From positions 1 to 44,327 of the forward strand of contig USFH01000001.1 in NCBI GenBank assembly GCA_900553925.1: a stretch of 44,327 nt of DNA, in the 5' to 3' direction. The position numbers and the translations under genes were made by a program. The first letter of the stretch is position 1. Each line of letters starts with the position of its first letter. The notes beneath the pieces are model-generated. The model was not told the origin of the DNA. It saw nothing but the letters and a program-made list of their open reading frames with translations, and did not search any database. Origin of the DNA: an uncultured Clostridium sp. Lineage in GTDB: Bacteria; Bacillota; Clostridia; Lachnospirales; Lachnospiraceae. Below are positions 1-8,592 of the stretch, in pieces.

Positions 1-3000
1 ACGAGAAACTTATTCGGGAATTTCTTGTGTCTTATTTTCGTGACCATTTTGGTGTTGCGATTGAAGTAGGGTTCAGCTTTTCTCTGGAGCAGAAGACGAA
101 ACTCAGAGAGGCGGCTGCCCTTCGGCTGCAGCAGGAACTCCGGATCATTGAGGAGAAGAATGAACAGCTGCGCACAGAAAAACCGGCACAGGATGGTTCG
201 GAAAATGTGGAAACAATAGGAACAAAGGAGAATAACAAGCAAACAGGTAAGGAGAACAAGGGGGATAAAGAGATGGAGAAAACAACAGGAACCGCAGCAG
301 GCACACAGGCTGCAAAAAATCAGACAGAGATGACGAAGAAGGCACCGGCAGGCGATGGTGCGAAGGCAGGAAAGTACGGAAAATTCGGCGGAAAAGGCAA
401 TTATGGCAGTAATTACCGGAAGTCTTCCGATCCGGATGTGTTCTATGGAAGAAACTGCGACGCCGAGATCGTGAAGATCGAGACCCTGGAAGAAGGCGGC
501 GGGGAATGCTGTATCCATGGACAGATCATGTCGATCGAGGAAAGAGAACTTAGAAGCGGGAAATTCATTATCACCGGTGCAATCACGGATTTCACGGACT
601 CAATCATGTTCAAGCTTTTTGTATCACCGGAGGACAAGGAACCTCTGCTTGAGGATCTTCAGAAAGGCAAATTCTATATTATAAAGGGTGTACCGATGTA
701 TGACAGTTACAGCCGGGAAGTGACATTTTCTTCGATTGCGGGAATCAAACCGGCAAATGACTTCCGGGAGAAACGCATGGATACATCTTTGGAGAAGCGC
801 GTGGAGCTTCACTTACATACGGTCATGAGCGAGATGGACAGTGTCGTCGGTATCGAGGATGTGATTGCGCGCGCAAAGGCATGGGGCATGAAGGCACTTG
901 CGATTACAGATCATGGTGTAGTCCAGGCGTTCCCAATCGCGAACCACCAGATCAAGAAGGGGGAAGACTTCAAGATCATTTATGGCGTGGAAGGATATTT
1001 CGTCGATGATGTCAAAGGTCTGATTCAGAATGAAAAGGGACAGAATATTGATTCGGAATATGTGGTGTTTGACATAGAGACAACAGGTTTAAGCCCGACA
1101 AATAACCGGATCATCGAGATTGGCGCAGTCCGTATCAAAGATGGAAAGATCCAGGATACATTCTCGGAGTTTATCAATCCGGAAGTTCCGATTCCGTATT
1201 CTATCACGAAGCTTACATCGATCACGGATGCGATGGTGCAGTCTGCACCGACCATTGATGTGATATTACCGAAATTCCTGGAGTATATCGGAGATGCAAG
1301 CGTTGTTGCACATAATGCAGCATTTGATACTGGCTTTATCCGGGAGAACGCGAAGAGACTGGGACTTACCTTTGACAGCACGATTGTGGATACGATGACA
1401 CTTGCGCATATTCTGCTTCCCGAGCTTGGAAAATACACGCTCGACCGTCTGTGCAAGCAGTTCGGTGTCGTGAATGAACATCATCACAGAGCCTGCGACG
1501 ATGCAGCGGCAACAGCAGAAATCTTCGTGAAGATGATCAAGATGATCAAGGAGAAGGGCATCAAGACAATCAGGGAACTGAACGAGGCTGCGGCTGCATC
1601 GCCGGATGCAATCCGTAAGGCGAAGACATACCACGGAATTATTCTCGTGGCAAATGAAGTAGGGCGTGTGAACCTGTACCGGCTGATTTCAGAATCCCAT
1701 CTGACTTATTATAACCGCCGTCCGCGTATGCCGAAGAGTCTCATCAACAAATACCGGGAAGGACTGATCATCGGTTCAGCCTGCGAAGCGGGAGAACTGT
1801 ACCGGGCAGTATTATATGGCGAGGGCGAAGATGAGATTACCAGACTGTGTAATTTCTATGACTATTATGAGATCCAGCCGACCGGTAATAACATGTTTCT
1901 GCTCGATGATGAGAAAGCACCGGTTAAGACAGTGGAAGATCTGCAGGATGTGAACCGTAAGATCTGTGATCTTGGTAAACAGTTTGGCAAGCCGGTTGTT
2001 GCAACCTGTGATGTGCATTTCTTAGATCCGGAGGACGAGATGTACCGCCGGATCATGATGAAGGGCAAAGGATTTGCGGATGCAGACCATCAGCCGCCGC
2101 TTTATTTCAGGACGACAGAGGAGATGCTGGAAGAATTCCAGTATCTGGGCAGTGATCTTGCGAAGGAAGTTGTCATCACGAATACGAACAAGATCAACGA
2201 TATGATCGAGACGATATCACCGGTGCGTCCGGATAAGTGTCCGCCGATTATTGAGAATTCCGATGAGACACTGACAACGATCTGTTATGACAAAGCACAT
2301 GAGATTTATGGGCCGGATCTGCCGGAGATCGTAGATGCAAGACTGAAGCGCGAGCTGCATTCGATCATCTCGAATGGATTTGCGGTTATGTATATTATCG
2401 CCCAGAAGCTTGTGTGGCGGTCAAACGATGATGGATATCTGGTAGGAAGCCGTGGCTCGGTTGGTTCCTCGTTCGTTGCGACGATGGCAGGTATTACCGA
2501 GGTGAATCCACTACCGGCACATTATATCTGTCCGCATTGTTACTTCACGGACTTTGATTCTGATTTTGTCAAGCAGTTTGAAGGACAGTCGGGTTGCGAT
2601 ATGCCAGACCGGAAATGCCCGAAGTGTGGAACGCTCATGAAGAAAGAAGGACACGATATTCCTTTTGAGACATTCCTTGGCTTCTATGGTGATAAAGAGC
2701 CGGATATCGACCTGAACTTCTCCGGAGAGTATCAGCCGAAGGCGCATGCATTCACCGAGGAACTGTTCGGTAAGGGGAAAGCATTCCGTGCAGGTACGAT
2801 CGGTTCCCTGGCGGAGAAGACTGCATTTGGATATGTACTTAAGTATTTTGAAGAGCATGAGCAGGTAAAACGGCACTGCGAGATAGAGCGGATCGCGGTC
2901 GGACTGACGGGCGTAAAACGTACAACCGGACAGCATCCGGGAGGCATGATCGTGCTTCCGAAGCATGAGGAGATCTATTCCTTCACGCCGATCCAGCATC

Positions 3001-4157
3001 CGGCAAACGATATGACAACCGATATTGTAACAACACATTTTGAGTACCACTCGATTGACCATAATCTGCTGAAGCTCGATATTCTGGGACATGATGATCC
3101 GACGATGATCCGTCGTCTGGAGGATCTGACAGGGCTGGATGCGAAGACGATTCCGCTTGATGATAAGGATGTAATGTCACTGTTCCATAATACAGAGGCA
3201 CTCGGCATCAAGCCGGAGGATATCGGCGGCACAAAGCTTGGAACACTGGGAATTCCGGAGTTCGGTACGGATTTTGCGATGCAGATGTTGATCGACGCAG
3301 CGCCGAAGGCATTCTCTGACCTGGTCCGGATCGCAGGACTGTCCCATGGAACGGATGTATGGCTTGGCAATGCACAGACACTGATTGCAAATGGAATCTG
3401 CGAGCTGTCATCTGCCATCTGTACACGAGATGATATCATGACATACCTGATCTATCGTGGGCTGGAACCGGGACTTGCTTTCAATATCATGGAGAAAGTA
3501 AGAAAGGGTGTTGTAGCCAAGGGCAAATGCGATAAATGGGATGAATGGAAGGAAGAGATGCGGAAGCATGACGTACCGGAGTGGTATATGGAATCGTGTG
3601 AGAAGATCAAATACATGTTCCCGAAGGCTCATGCGGTTGCTTACGTTATGATGGGCTGGCGTGTGGCGTATTATAAGATCAATTATCCGCTTGCTTACTA
3701 TACGGCGTTCTTCAGCATCCGCGCATCTGCATTTGATTACCAGCTTATGTGCCTTGGCAAGGAAGCACTCGAGGAGAATCTTGCAGAGCTGCAGAAGAAA
3801 GATAAAAATGCGATGAGTGCCACAGAGAAGGATACGATCCGTGATATGCGTCTGGTACAGGAGATGTACGCACGAGGCATTGAGTTTTTGCCGATTGACC
3901 TCTACAAGGCGAAGGCAGACCGGTTCCAGATCATAGACGGAAAGATCATGCCGAGCTTTGCATCGATTGCAGGCATGGGATTAAAAGCGGCACAACAGCT
4001 TGAAGAGGCTGCAAAGGAAGGACCATTTACTTCCAAAGAAGATATCCGTATACGTGGAAAGGTATCAAAAACGATTCTCGATGTCATGGGCGATCTGGGA
4101 CTTCTGGGGGATCTTCCGGAGACGAATCAGTACGATTTCTTCGGCATGTTAAAATAA
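1..4157 (+). CDS. polC: DNA polymerase III PolC-type alpha subunit (5' truncated by window edge)
   Basis: Replicative DNA polymerase of low-GC Gram-positives, with built-in 3'-5' proofreading. The frame is open from base 3, so the true start lies upstream of the window. A GTG at base 27 is internal and is used here only for numbering. After a low-complexity K/E/T/G-rich linker (about residues 40-135) comes an OB-fold segment, then a PHP domain starting at VELHLHTVMSEMDS (His262). The PHP domain is interrupted by a DnaQ-type exonuclease (DIETTG, Asp349; HHRACDDA near residue 485). The polymerase core has GSRGSVGSSF, a four-Cys zinc site (Cys835 and Cys838, then CPKCG), the catalytic PDIDLNF (Asp893, Asp895) and KLDILGHDDPT. 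The visible 1376 residues are slightly shorter than a full PolC of about 1440-1500, as expected for a small N-terminal loss. This order of domains is specific to PolC and excludes DnaE. Confidence 0.97.
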   Translation, partial: EKLIREFLVSYFRDHFGVAIEVGFSFSLEQKTKLREAAALRLQQELRIIEEKNEQLRTEKPAQDGSENVETIGTKENNKQTGKENKGDKEMEKTTGTAAGTQAAKNQTEMTKKAPAGDGAKAGKYGKFGGKGNYGSNYRKSSDPDVFYGRNCDAEIVKIETLEEGGGECCIHGQIMSIEERELRSGKFIITGAITDFTDSIMFKLFVSPEDKEPLLEDLQKGKFYIIKGVPMYDSYSREVTFSSIAGIKPANDFREKRMDTSLEKRVELHLHTVMSEMDSVVGIEDVIARAKAWGMKALAITDHGVVQAFPIANHQIKKGEDFKIIYGVEGYFVDDVKGLIQNEKGQNIDSEYVVFDIETTGLSPTNNRIIEIGAVRIKDGKIQDTFSEFINPEVPIPYSITKLTSITDAMVQSAPTIDVILPKFLEYIGDASVVAHNAAFDTGFIRENAKRLGLTFDSTIVDTMTLAHILLPELGKYTLDRLCKQFGVVNEHHHRACDDAAATAEIFVKMIKMIKEKGIKTIRELNEAAAASPDAIRKAKTYHGIILVANEVGRVNLYRLISESHLTYYNRRPRMPKSLINKYREGLIIGSACEAGELYRAVLYGEGEDEITRLCNFYDYYEIQPTGNNMFLLDDEKAPVKTVEDLQDVNRKICDLGKQFGKPVVATCDVHFLDPEDEMYRRIMMKGKGFADADHQPPLYFRTTEEMLEEFQYLGSDLAKEVVITNTNKINDMIETISPVRPDKCPPIIENSDETLTTICYDKAHEIYGPDLPEIVDARLKRELHSIISNGFAVMYIIAQKLVWRSNDDGYLVGSRGSVGSSFVATMAGITEVNPLPAHYICPHCYFTDFDSDFVKQFEGQSGCDMPDRKCPKCGTLMKKEGHDIPFETFLGFYGDKEPDIDLNFSGEYQPKAHAFTEELFGKGKAFRAGTIGSLAEKTAFGYVLKYFEEHEQVKRHCEIERIAVGLTGVKRTTGQHPGGMIVLPKHEEIYSFTPIQHPANDMTTDIVTTHFEYHSIDHNLLKLDILGHDDPTMIRRLEDLTGLDAKTIPLDDKDVMSLFHNTEALGIKPEDIGGTKLGTLGIPEFGTDFAMQMLIDAAPKAFSDLVRIAGLSHGTDVWLGNAQTLIANGICELSSAICTRDDIMTYLIYRGLEPGLAFNIMEKVRKGVVAKGKCDKWDEWKEEMRKHDVPEWYMESCEKIKYMFPKAHAVAYVMMGWRVAYYKINYPLAYYTAFFSIRASAFDYQLMCLGKEALEENLAELQKKDKNAMSATEKDTIRDMRLVQEMYARGIEFLPIDLYKAKADRFQIIDGKIMPSFASIAGMGLKAAQQLEEAAKEGPFTSKEDIRIRGKVSKTILDVMGDLGLLGDLPETNQYDFFGMLK

Positions 4158-4162
4158 AAGAG

Positions 4163-4191
4163 TTGCTATTTTTTACAGGATATATTAGAAT
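4163..4191 (+). promoter_or_regulatory. Sigma-A-like promoter upstream of ireB
   Basis: TTGCTA (4163-4168) and TAGAAT (4186-4191) are separated by 17 bp, immediately after the polC stop codon. It would place a start site near 4198 and give a short leader before the ireB GTG start. No terminator is visible between polC and ireB, so readthrough from polC is also possible. Confidence 0.5.
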
Positions 4192-4234
4192 AGTGCTATA
4201 TGTTTTGCAATGCAATAAAGAAGGACGTGAGAAA

Positions 4235-4492
4235 GTGAATAATCAAAATACACAGGATATAGGAATTATCCATGAATCGAATATAGAGGTGACAGATATC
4301 TTAGAGCAGGTGTATGAAGCATTGTCTGAGAAGGGATATAATCCGGTCAGTCAGATCGTGGGATATGTTATGAGTGGAGATCCTACATATATCACAAGCT
4401 ACAAGAATGCCAGAAGCCTGATCATGAAGGCAGAACGCGATGAGATTATCGAAGTACTTCTGGAGAACTATATTGAGACACGGCTCAAATAG
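4235..4492 (+). CDS. ireB: IreB family regulatory phosphoprotein (DUF965/UPF0297)
   Basis: Small cytosolic protein of 85 aa. The family member in Enterococcus faecalis is a phosphorylation target of the PASTA kinase IreK and modulates cell-envelope stress and cephalosporin resistance. The sequence carries the family signatures VYEALSEKGYNPVSQIVGY and GDPTYITSYKNAR, and ends in ENYIETRLK. I chose the GTG at 4235 because it gives the usual N-terminus (MNNQNTQDIG) and length. A longer reading from 4163 adds a non-conserved hydrophobic stretch lying in the promoter region. Thr6 is the only N-terminal threonine before the conserved domain, so it is the likely phosphosite if the mechanism is shared (inference). 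It lies 10 bp upstream of ruvX, in the order also known from Bacillus (yrzL-yrrK-yrzB). Confidence 0.92.
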   Translation: MNNQNTQDIGIIHESNIEVTDILEQVYEALSEKGYNPVSQIVGYVMSGDPTYITSYKNARSLIMKAERDEIIEVLLENYIETRLK

Positions 4493-4502
4493 GAGATAAA
4501 AC

Positions 4503-4928
4503 ATGAGAATCCTTGGACTGGATTATGGTTCCAAGACGGTTGGGGTTGCGGTATCAGACGCTACATGTCTGATCGCCCAGCCGCTTGAGACGATTGAGAG
4601 AAAACAAGAGAATAAATTGCGACAGACATATGCAAGGATTGAAGCACTCATAGAGGAACATGAGGCTGGGAAGATCGTAGTCGGTCTCCCTAAGATGATG
4701 AACAACACCGAGGGCCCGCGCGTGGAGGCGACAAGGGCGTTTGCTGCGGATCTGGAGCGGAGAACCGGACTCCCGGTTATCTTTGTAGACGAGAGGCTTA
4801 CAACCGTAGAGGCAAATCGTATTCTGGAGGCGACGGGTGTCTGCGTGAGCGGCAGGAAGGAACACATTGATAAGATGGCGGCTGCAATCATATTGCAGAA
4901 CTATCTGGATAGAGAGGCACATAGATAA
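4503..4928 (+). CDS. ruvX: Putative pre-16S rRNA nuclease / Holliday junction resolvase, YqgF/RuvX family
   Basis: RNase H-fold nuclease of 141 aa. The family is implicated in maturing the 5' end of 16S rRNA and was earlier proposed as a Holliday-junction resolvase. Conserved motifs are present in order: LGLDYGSKTVGVAVSD at the N-terminus with the first catalytic Asp, IVVGLPKMMN, VDERLTTVEA with the acidic pair, and HIDKMAAAIILQNYL near the C-terminus. The length is standard. The ATG at 4503 follows an AGGAG-type site. It sits between ireB and the DUF1292 gene, the normal Firmicutes arrangement, and the next start codon is one base past its stop. Confidence 0.95.
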   Translation: MRILGLDYGSKTVGVAVSDATCLIAQPLETIERKQENKLRQTYARIEALIEEHEAGKIVVGLPKMMNNTEGPRVEATRAFAADLERRTGLPVIFVDERLTTVEANRILEATGVCVSGRKEHIDKMAAAIILQNYLDREAHR

Positions 4929-4929
4929 C

Positions 4930-5226
4930 ATGGGTGGAAATGAGAACGAAGAGGAATTGAATACAGAGATTCCGAAGATTACATTCGAGACGGAAGACGG
5001 TGACCAGGAGCTGTATGTGCTGGATCAGACAAAACTGTTTGGGAAAAACTATATTCTGCTGACAGACGATGTAGACGATGAGGATGGAAGCTTCTTTGTG
5101 TTGCGTGAAGAACCGGGCGAAGAAGAGGATATGGTAACCTATACAGAGATTGAGGACGAGAACGAATTGAAAGCAGTGATCAAGGTGTTTGATGAGCTGT
5201 TGGAAGACTTTGATTTGGAGGTTTAG
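4930..5226 (+). CDS. DUF1292 domain protein (YrzB-like)
   Basis: Very acidic 98-aa protein of unknown biochemical role. It matches the DUF1292 family by its central pattern (ITFETEDGDQELYVLDQTKL, then NYILLTDD, then SFFVLREE) and by its acidic C-terminal helix ending in LLEDFDLEV. The ATG at 4930 is preferred over the upstream ATG at 4867 because the latter overlaps ruvX by more than 60 bp and adds non-family residues. It follows ruvX by one base, so the pair is almost certainly co-transcribed and translationally coupled. The gene is conserved next to ireB-ruvX across Firmicutes; no function can be assigned from the sequence. Confidence 0.9.
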   Translation: MGGNENEEELNTEIPKITFETEDGDQELYVLDQTKLFGKNYILLTDDVDDEDGSFFVLREEPGEEEDMVTYTEIEDENELKAVIKVFDELLEDFDLEV

Positions 5227-5232
5227 TTTAGA

Positions 5233-6894
5233 ATGAAACATAAAAATAAGTCGGTGAAGATTATTCCGCTCGGCGGGTTAGAGCAGATCGGAATGAACAT
5301 TACCGCATTTGAGTATGAGGACAGTATTATTGTCGTGGATTGTGGACTCGCATTTCCGGAGGATGAGATGCTCGGAATTGATCTCGTTATCCCGGATGTC
5401 ACATACTTGCAGGAGAACGCAGATAAGGTCAAGGGACTTGTAATTACGCACGGACATGAGGACCATATCGGAGCGATACCATATATTGAGAATCAGGTGA
5501 ATATGCCGATCTATGCAACGAAGCTGACGATGGGACTGATCGAGCATAAGCTTCGAGAACATGGAAATATCAACAATGTACGCAGAAAGATTGTCACACA
5601 CGGACAGATGATCACACTCGGTGCGTTTCGCATTGAGTTCATCCGTACGACACATTCGATTGCCGATGCGGCAGCACTTGCCATCTATACACCGGCAGGA
5701 ATCATCGTGCATACCGGAGATTTTAAGGTTGATTATACACCGGTATTCGGTGAAGCTATTGACCTGCCGCGGTTTGGAGAGCTTGGAAAGAAGGGTGTCC
5801 TCGCGCTTATGGCGGATTCCACGAACGTAGAACGTACCGGATATACTCCGTCGGAGAAGACAATCGGTAAAGTGTTCGACCATCTGTTTGATGATAACAA
5901 GGATCACCGGATCATCATTGCGACATTCGCATCGAATGTTGACCGTGTGCAGCAGATCATCAATTCCGCATATAAGTACGGAAGAAAAGTTGTCGTTGAG
6001 GGACGGAGCATGGTGAACGTCATTCAGACCGCTTCGGAGCTTGGATATATTGATATCCCGGACAATACACTGATTGAGATCGATCAGATCAAGAACTATC
6101 CGGACGAGCAGGTTGTACTGATCACGACCGGAAGCCAGGGAGAGAATATGGCAGCGCTCTCAAGAATTGCTGCGAATATTCATAAGCAGATTACGATCAA
6201 ACCGGGTGATGTGGTTATCTTCTCATCCAGCCCGATTCCGGGAAATGAGAAGGCAATCTTCAAGGTTATCAACGAACTTGAGATGAAGGGGGCGCATGTA
6301 ATCTTCCAGGATACACATGTATCCGGACATGCCTGTCAGGAAGAATTGAAGCTGATGTATGCGCTGACCAAGCCGAAATATGCAATTCCCGTACACGGCG
6401 AGTACCGCCACTTGAAGCGTCATGCGGAGCTTGCGGTAGAGATGGGAATTCCGAAGGAGAATGTCAAGATCCTTTCTGCCGGAGATGTACTTTCTATCGG
6501 GGAAGATACATTTGATGTGACTGGAAAGGTTCAGGCACAGGGCATCCTCGTGGATGGACTGGGCGTCGGAGATGTAGGAAATATTGTGTTGCGTGACCGC
6601 CAGCAGCTTTCGGAGAATGGTCTGTTGATCGTCGTTGTAACACTGGAGTCCGGAAGCAATCAGCAGATTGCGGGACCGGATATTGTATCCCGTGGATTTG
6701 TCTATGTCAGAGAAGCGGAAAATCTGATGGATGAGTGTCGTGAGGTTGTACAGGAGGCGCTGGACAGCTGCCTGGATCGTGGAATCAGCGATTGGGGTAA
6801 GCTTAAGAATACAATCCGCGATGCACTGAGCGACTTCCTGTGGAAGAAGATGAAGCGGAGTCCGATGATCCTCCCGATCATCACAGAGGTATAG
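5233..6894 (+). CDS. rnj: Ribonuclease J (metallo-beta-lactamase/beta-CASP family)
   Basis: RNase J, the 5'-3' exonuclease and endonuclease of bacterial mRNA decay and rRNA maturation; 553 aa, the standard length. The metallo-beta-lactamase motif HGHEDHIG (about residues 74-81) binds the two zinc ions. Further metal or catalytic motifs follow: THSIADA, HTGDFKVD and ADSTNVERTG. The beta-CASP part contains ATFASNVDRVQQI, SQGENMAALSR, the phosphate-binding pocket region FSSSPIPGNE, and DTHVSGHACQEEL, followed by PVHGEYRHL. The C-terminal domain is intact. The GGAGG ribosome site lies inside the end of the DUF1292 gene, which points to operonic expression. Whether it corresponds to J1 or J2 cannot be decided from one gene. 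Confidence 0.96.
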   Translation: MKHKNKSVKIIPLGGLEQIGMNITAFEYEDSIIVVDCGLAFPEDEMLGIDLVIPDVTYLQENADKVKGLVITHGHEDHIGAIPYIENQVNMPIYATKLTMGLIEHKLREHGNINNVRRKIVTHGQMITLGAFRIEFIRTTHSIADAAALAIYTPAGIIVHTGDFKVDYTPVFGEAIDLPRFGELGKKGVLALMADSTNVERTGYTPSEKTIGKVFDHLFDDNKDHRIIIATFASNVDRVQQIINSAYKYGRKVVVEGRSMVNVIQTASELGYIDIPDNTLIEIDQIKNYPDEQVVLITTGSQGENMAALSRIAANIHKQITIKPGDVVIFSSSPIPGNEKAIFKVINELEMKGAHVIFQDTHVSGHACQEELKLMYALTKPKYAIPVHGEYRHLKRHAELAVEMGIPKENVKILSAGDVLSIGEDTFDVTGKVQAQGILVDGLGVGDVGNIVLRDRQQLSENGLLIVVVTLESGSNQQIAGPDIVSRGFVYVREAENLMDECREVVQEALDSCLDRGISDWGKLKNTIRDALSDFLWKKMKRSPMILPIITEV

Positions 6895-6938
6895 ATACAA
6901 TTTGAACCTTTCGGTTATTACAGGAGCTTAGACTCGAT

Positions 6939-7274
6939 ATGAAACAGGTTATAAATGAAAGCAGAAAATTGAATGAACATATCCGTGCATCGGAAGAGTA
7001 CCAGATGTATCTGAAGACCAAACATGCACTGCGGGAGAATGAAGAATTGAGCAGAAACCTGCAGGAGTTCCGCGCGAAAAACTATGAGCTTCAGAATCGC
7101 CAGGGCGTGAATCCCTACGATGAGATGATAGAATTGACGAGAGAATACGATGAATTGCTGCATAACTCGATTGTAAGTGATTTCCTGCAGGCAGAACAGC
7201 AGATCTGTAAGCTGTTACAACAGGTGTTCGATTCGATCGCAGAAGGATTGGAGTTTGATTACATCAATGAGTGA
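6939..7274 (+). CDS. YlbF/YmcA family protein
   Basis: Helical cytosolic protein of 111 aa in the YlbF/YmcA (Com_YlbF) family. In Bacillus subtilis these form the Y-complex with YaaT, which works with RNase Y in mRNA maturation and affects competence and biofilm formation. The sequence is almost wholly alpha-helical with the family pattern: SEEYQMYLKTKHAL, NEELSRNLQEFRAKNYE, and a C-terminal segment of the form DFLQAEQQICKLLQQVFDSI. Its place directly after an RNase J gene fits an RNA-decay role (inference). An ACAGGAG site lies 5' of the ATG. Its last 8 bases overlap the start of the next gene. Confidence 0.85.
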   Translation: MKQVINESRKLNEHIRASEEYQMYLKTKHALRENEELSRNLQEFRAKNYELQNRQGVNPYDEMIELTREYDELLHNSIVSDFLQAEQQICKLLQQVFDSIAEGLEFDYINE

Positions 7275-7746
7275 GAATGTGAAGAAAAAGACAACAGGAA
7301 ATACAAAGACTACGAGCAGGAAAGCTGCGATGAAGAAAGCGATGAAGAAGGAAGACAACCTTCGTAAGGGATTGAAACGATCCTCTGGCTTTATGTTTGG
7401 ATTGTTCGTTAATATTCTGATTGTGTTCCTGATCGTGAAGCTTTTTACGTATTCGTTTAACTTTGCGTATGGTGTGTTCGGCAAGGTGGCAAACCATCCG
7501 GGCAGTCAGGAATATATCGTAGTAGATATTCCGGCTGATTCATCCATTATGGAGATCGGACAGGCACTGCAGGATGCGGATATCATCGAAGATAAGTATG
7601 TCTTTTATGCAAAGGTCAAGGTGAAGGGCTACGGAACGAAGATCACAAGTGGCAAGTTCCATCTGTCCGCGAGTATGACCTATGACGAGATTTTGAACAT
7701 CATATGTAATATTCAGGATACCGATGAAGATAAGGACAGCGATTAG
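7267..7746 (+). CDS. Membrane-anchored MltG-like protein lacking the catalytic domain
   Basis: A 159-aa protein with a highly basic, Lys-rich N-terminus (residues 1-40), one transmembrane helix (about 41-65, FGLFVNILIVFLIVKLF) and an extracytoplasmic segment. The latter matches the LysM-like N-terminal subdomain of MltG/YceG: VVDIPADSSIMEIGQALQD, then SGKFHLSASMTYDEILNIIC. The family's C-terminal lytic transglycosylase domain with its catalytic Glu is absent, and the next gene begins 3 bp later, so this is a stand-alone form rather than a sequencing break. I chose the ATG at 7267, which overlaps the YlbF-family stop by 8 bp; a longer reading from 7177 runs inside the upstream gene. It is probably a peptidoglycan-binding or divisome-linked accessory protein (inference). 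Confidence 0.75.
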   Translation: MSENVKKKTTGNTKTTSRKAAMKKAMKKEDNLRKGLKRSSGFMFGLFVNILIVFLIVKLFTYSFNFAYGVFGKVANHPGSQEYIVVDIPADSSIMEIGQALQDADIIEDKYVFYAKVKVKGYGTKITSGKFHLSASMTYDEILNIICNIQDTDEDKDSD

Positions 7747-7748
7747 AG

Positions 7749-8402
7749 ATGAATGATTATGCAAGAATCACATCTTTCGTCCGTTCTATGGCGAAGGAAG
7801 ATGAAGGAACACTGAAAGAAATATATCTGGATGCGATACGACGCGGCGTTCCGGTGATACGGCCGGAAGCGCGGGAGTTGTTGAAGACACAGTTACTGTT
7901 GAAGAAGCCGAAGCATGTTCTGGAGATTGGAACAGCCGTCGGCTATTCTTCTATCTACATGACAGGATATCTGCCGGAGGATGCAGATGTCACAACACTC
8001 GAACTAAGCGAAGAACGTGTTGCGGAAGCGAGAAGCAATATCGAACGTCTGGGGAGAAGCTCACAGATACAGGTGATCTGCGGCGATGCGGCGCAGACAC
8101 TCAAAGGTCTGCCGGATGATACTTATGATTTTGCGTTTGTTGATGCGGCGAAGGCGCAGTATATCTATTATCTGCCGGATGTCATGCGGGTGCTTGTACC
8201 GGGCGGTGTGATCGTATCCGATAATATCCTGCAGGAAGGGGAAGTGTTAGAGTCGCATTTCCTGGTGGAGAAGCGGAACCGCACGATCCATGACCGCATG
8301 CGGGAATATCTGGATGTGCTGACACACGATGAGCGGCTGGAGACCGCAATCCTGCCGGTGGGCGATGGCATGGCAATCTCAATCCTGCTGAAGAACGCAT
8401 AG
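7749..8402 (+). CDS. trmR: tRNA 5-hydroxyuridine O-methyltransferase TrmR (YrrM-type class I SAM methyltransferase)
   Basis: Class I SAM-dependent O-methyltransferase of 217 aa. The YrrM/TrmR family converts 5-hydroxyuridine to 5-methoxyuridine at tRNA wobble position 34. The SAM site is LEIGTAVGYSSIYM (about residues 57-70), followed by an acidic strand end TLELSEE, GDAAQTL, and the metal-binding stretch FVDAAKAQYIYYL with DNIL further on. The length is typical. It starts 3 bp after the MltG-like gene. The U32 hydroxylation gene follows, as in Bacillus yrrM-yrrN-yrrO. Related caffeoyl-CoA-type methyltransferases share the fold, but the neighbour strongly favours the tRNA role. Confidence 0.85.
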   Translation: MNDYARITSFVRSMAKEDEGTLKEIYLDAIRRGVPVIRPEARELLKTQLLLKKPKHVLEIGTAVGYSSIYMTGYLPEDADVTTLELSEERVAEARSNIERLGRSSQIQVICGDAAQTLKGLPDDTYDFAFVDAAKAQYIYYLPDVMRVLVPGGVIVSDNILQEGEVLESHFLVEKRNRTIHDRMREYLDVLTHDERLETAILPVGDGMAISILLKNA

Positions 8403-8592
8403 ATATGACGTGACGTGGCTGGATGGGTGAGCGTGATGACCCGAAACAGTGTGCGTGTGACAGAAGCTGTGCAGTAACGATTGTCAGGTGTGTGGTGCAG
8501 CTGGGCGGAGCCGGAACATGACGAGTGAAAACCGCACAGGTACAGATGGCAGGTAGACACCTGCTTGTAAAAGATGAAAAAGAGGTTGGAAC

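Noticed and set aside
2511..3092. Long minus-strand open frame inside polC
   Set aside because: It is antisense to the conserved polymerase core, Cys/Arg-rich with no domain, and has no start signals; a codon-bias shadow.
5278..5907. Minus-strand 209-codon frame inside the RNase J gene
   Set aside because: It is antisense to conserved beta-lactamase motifs and shows no protein-like features.
8403..8592. Hidden small gene between trmR and trhP
   Set aside because: No frame combines a ribosome site, a start and protein-like content; only a 6-bp hairpin near 8550-8566 is visible.
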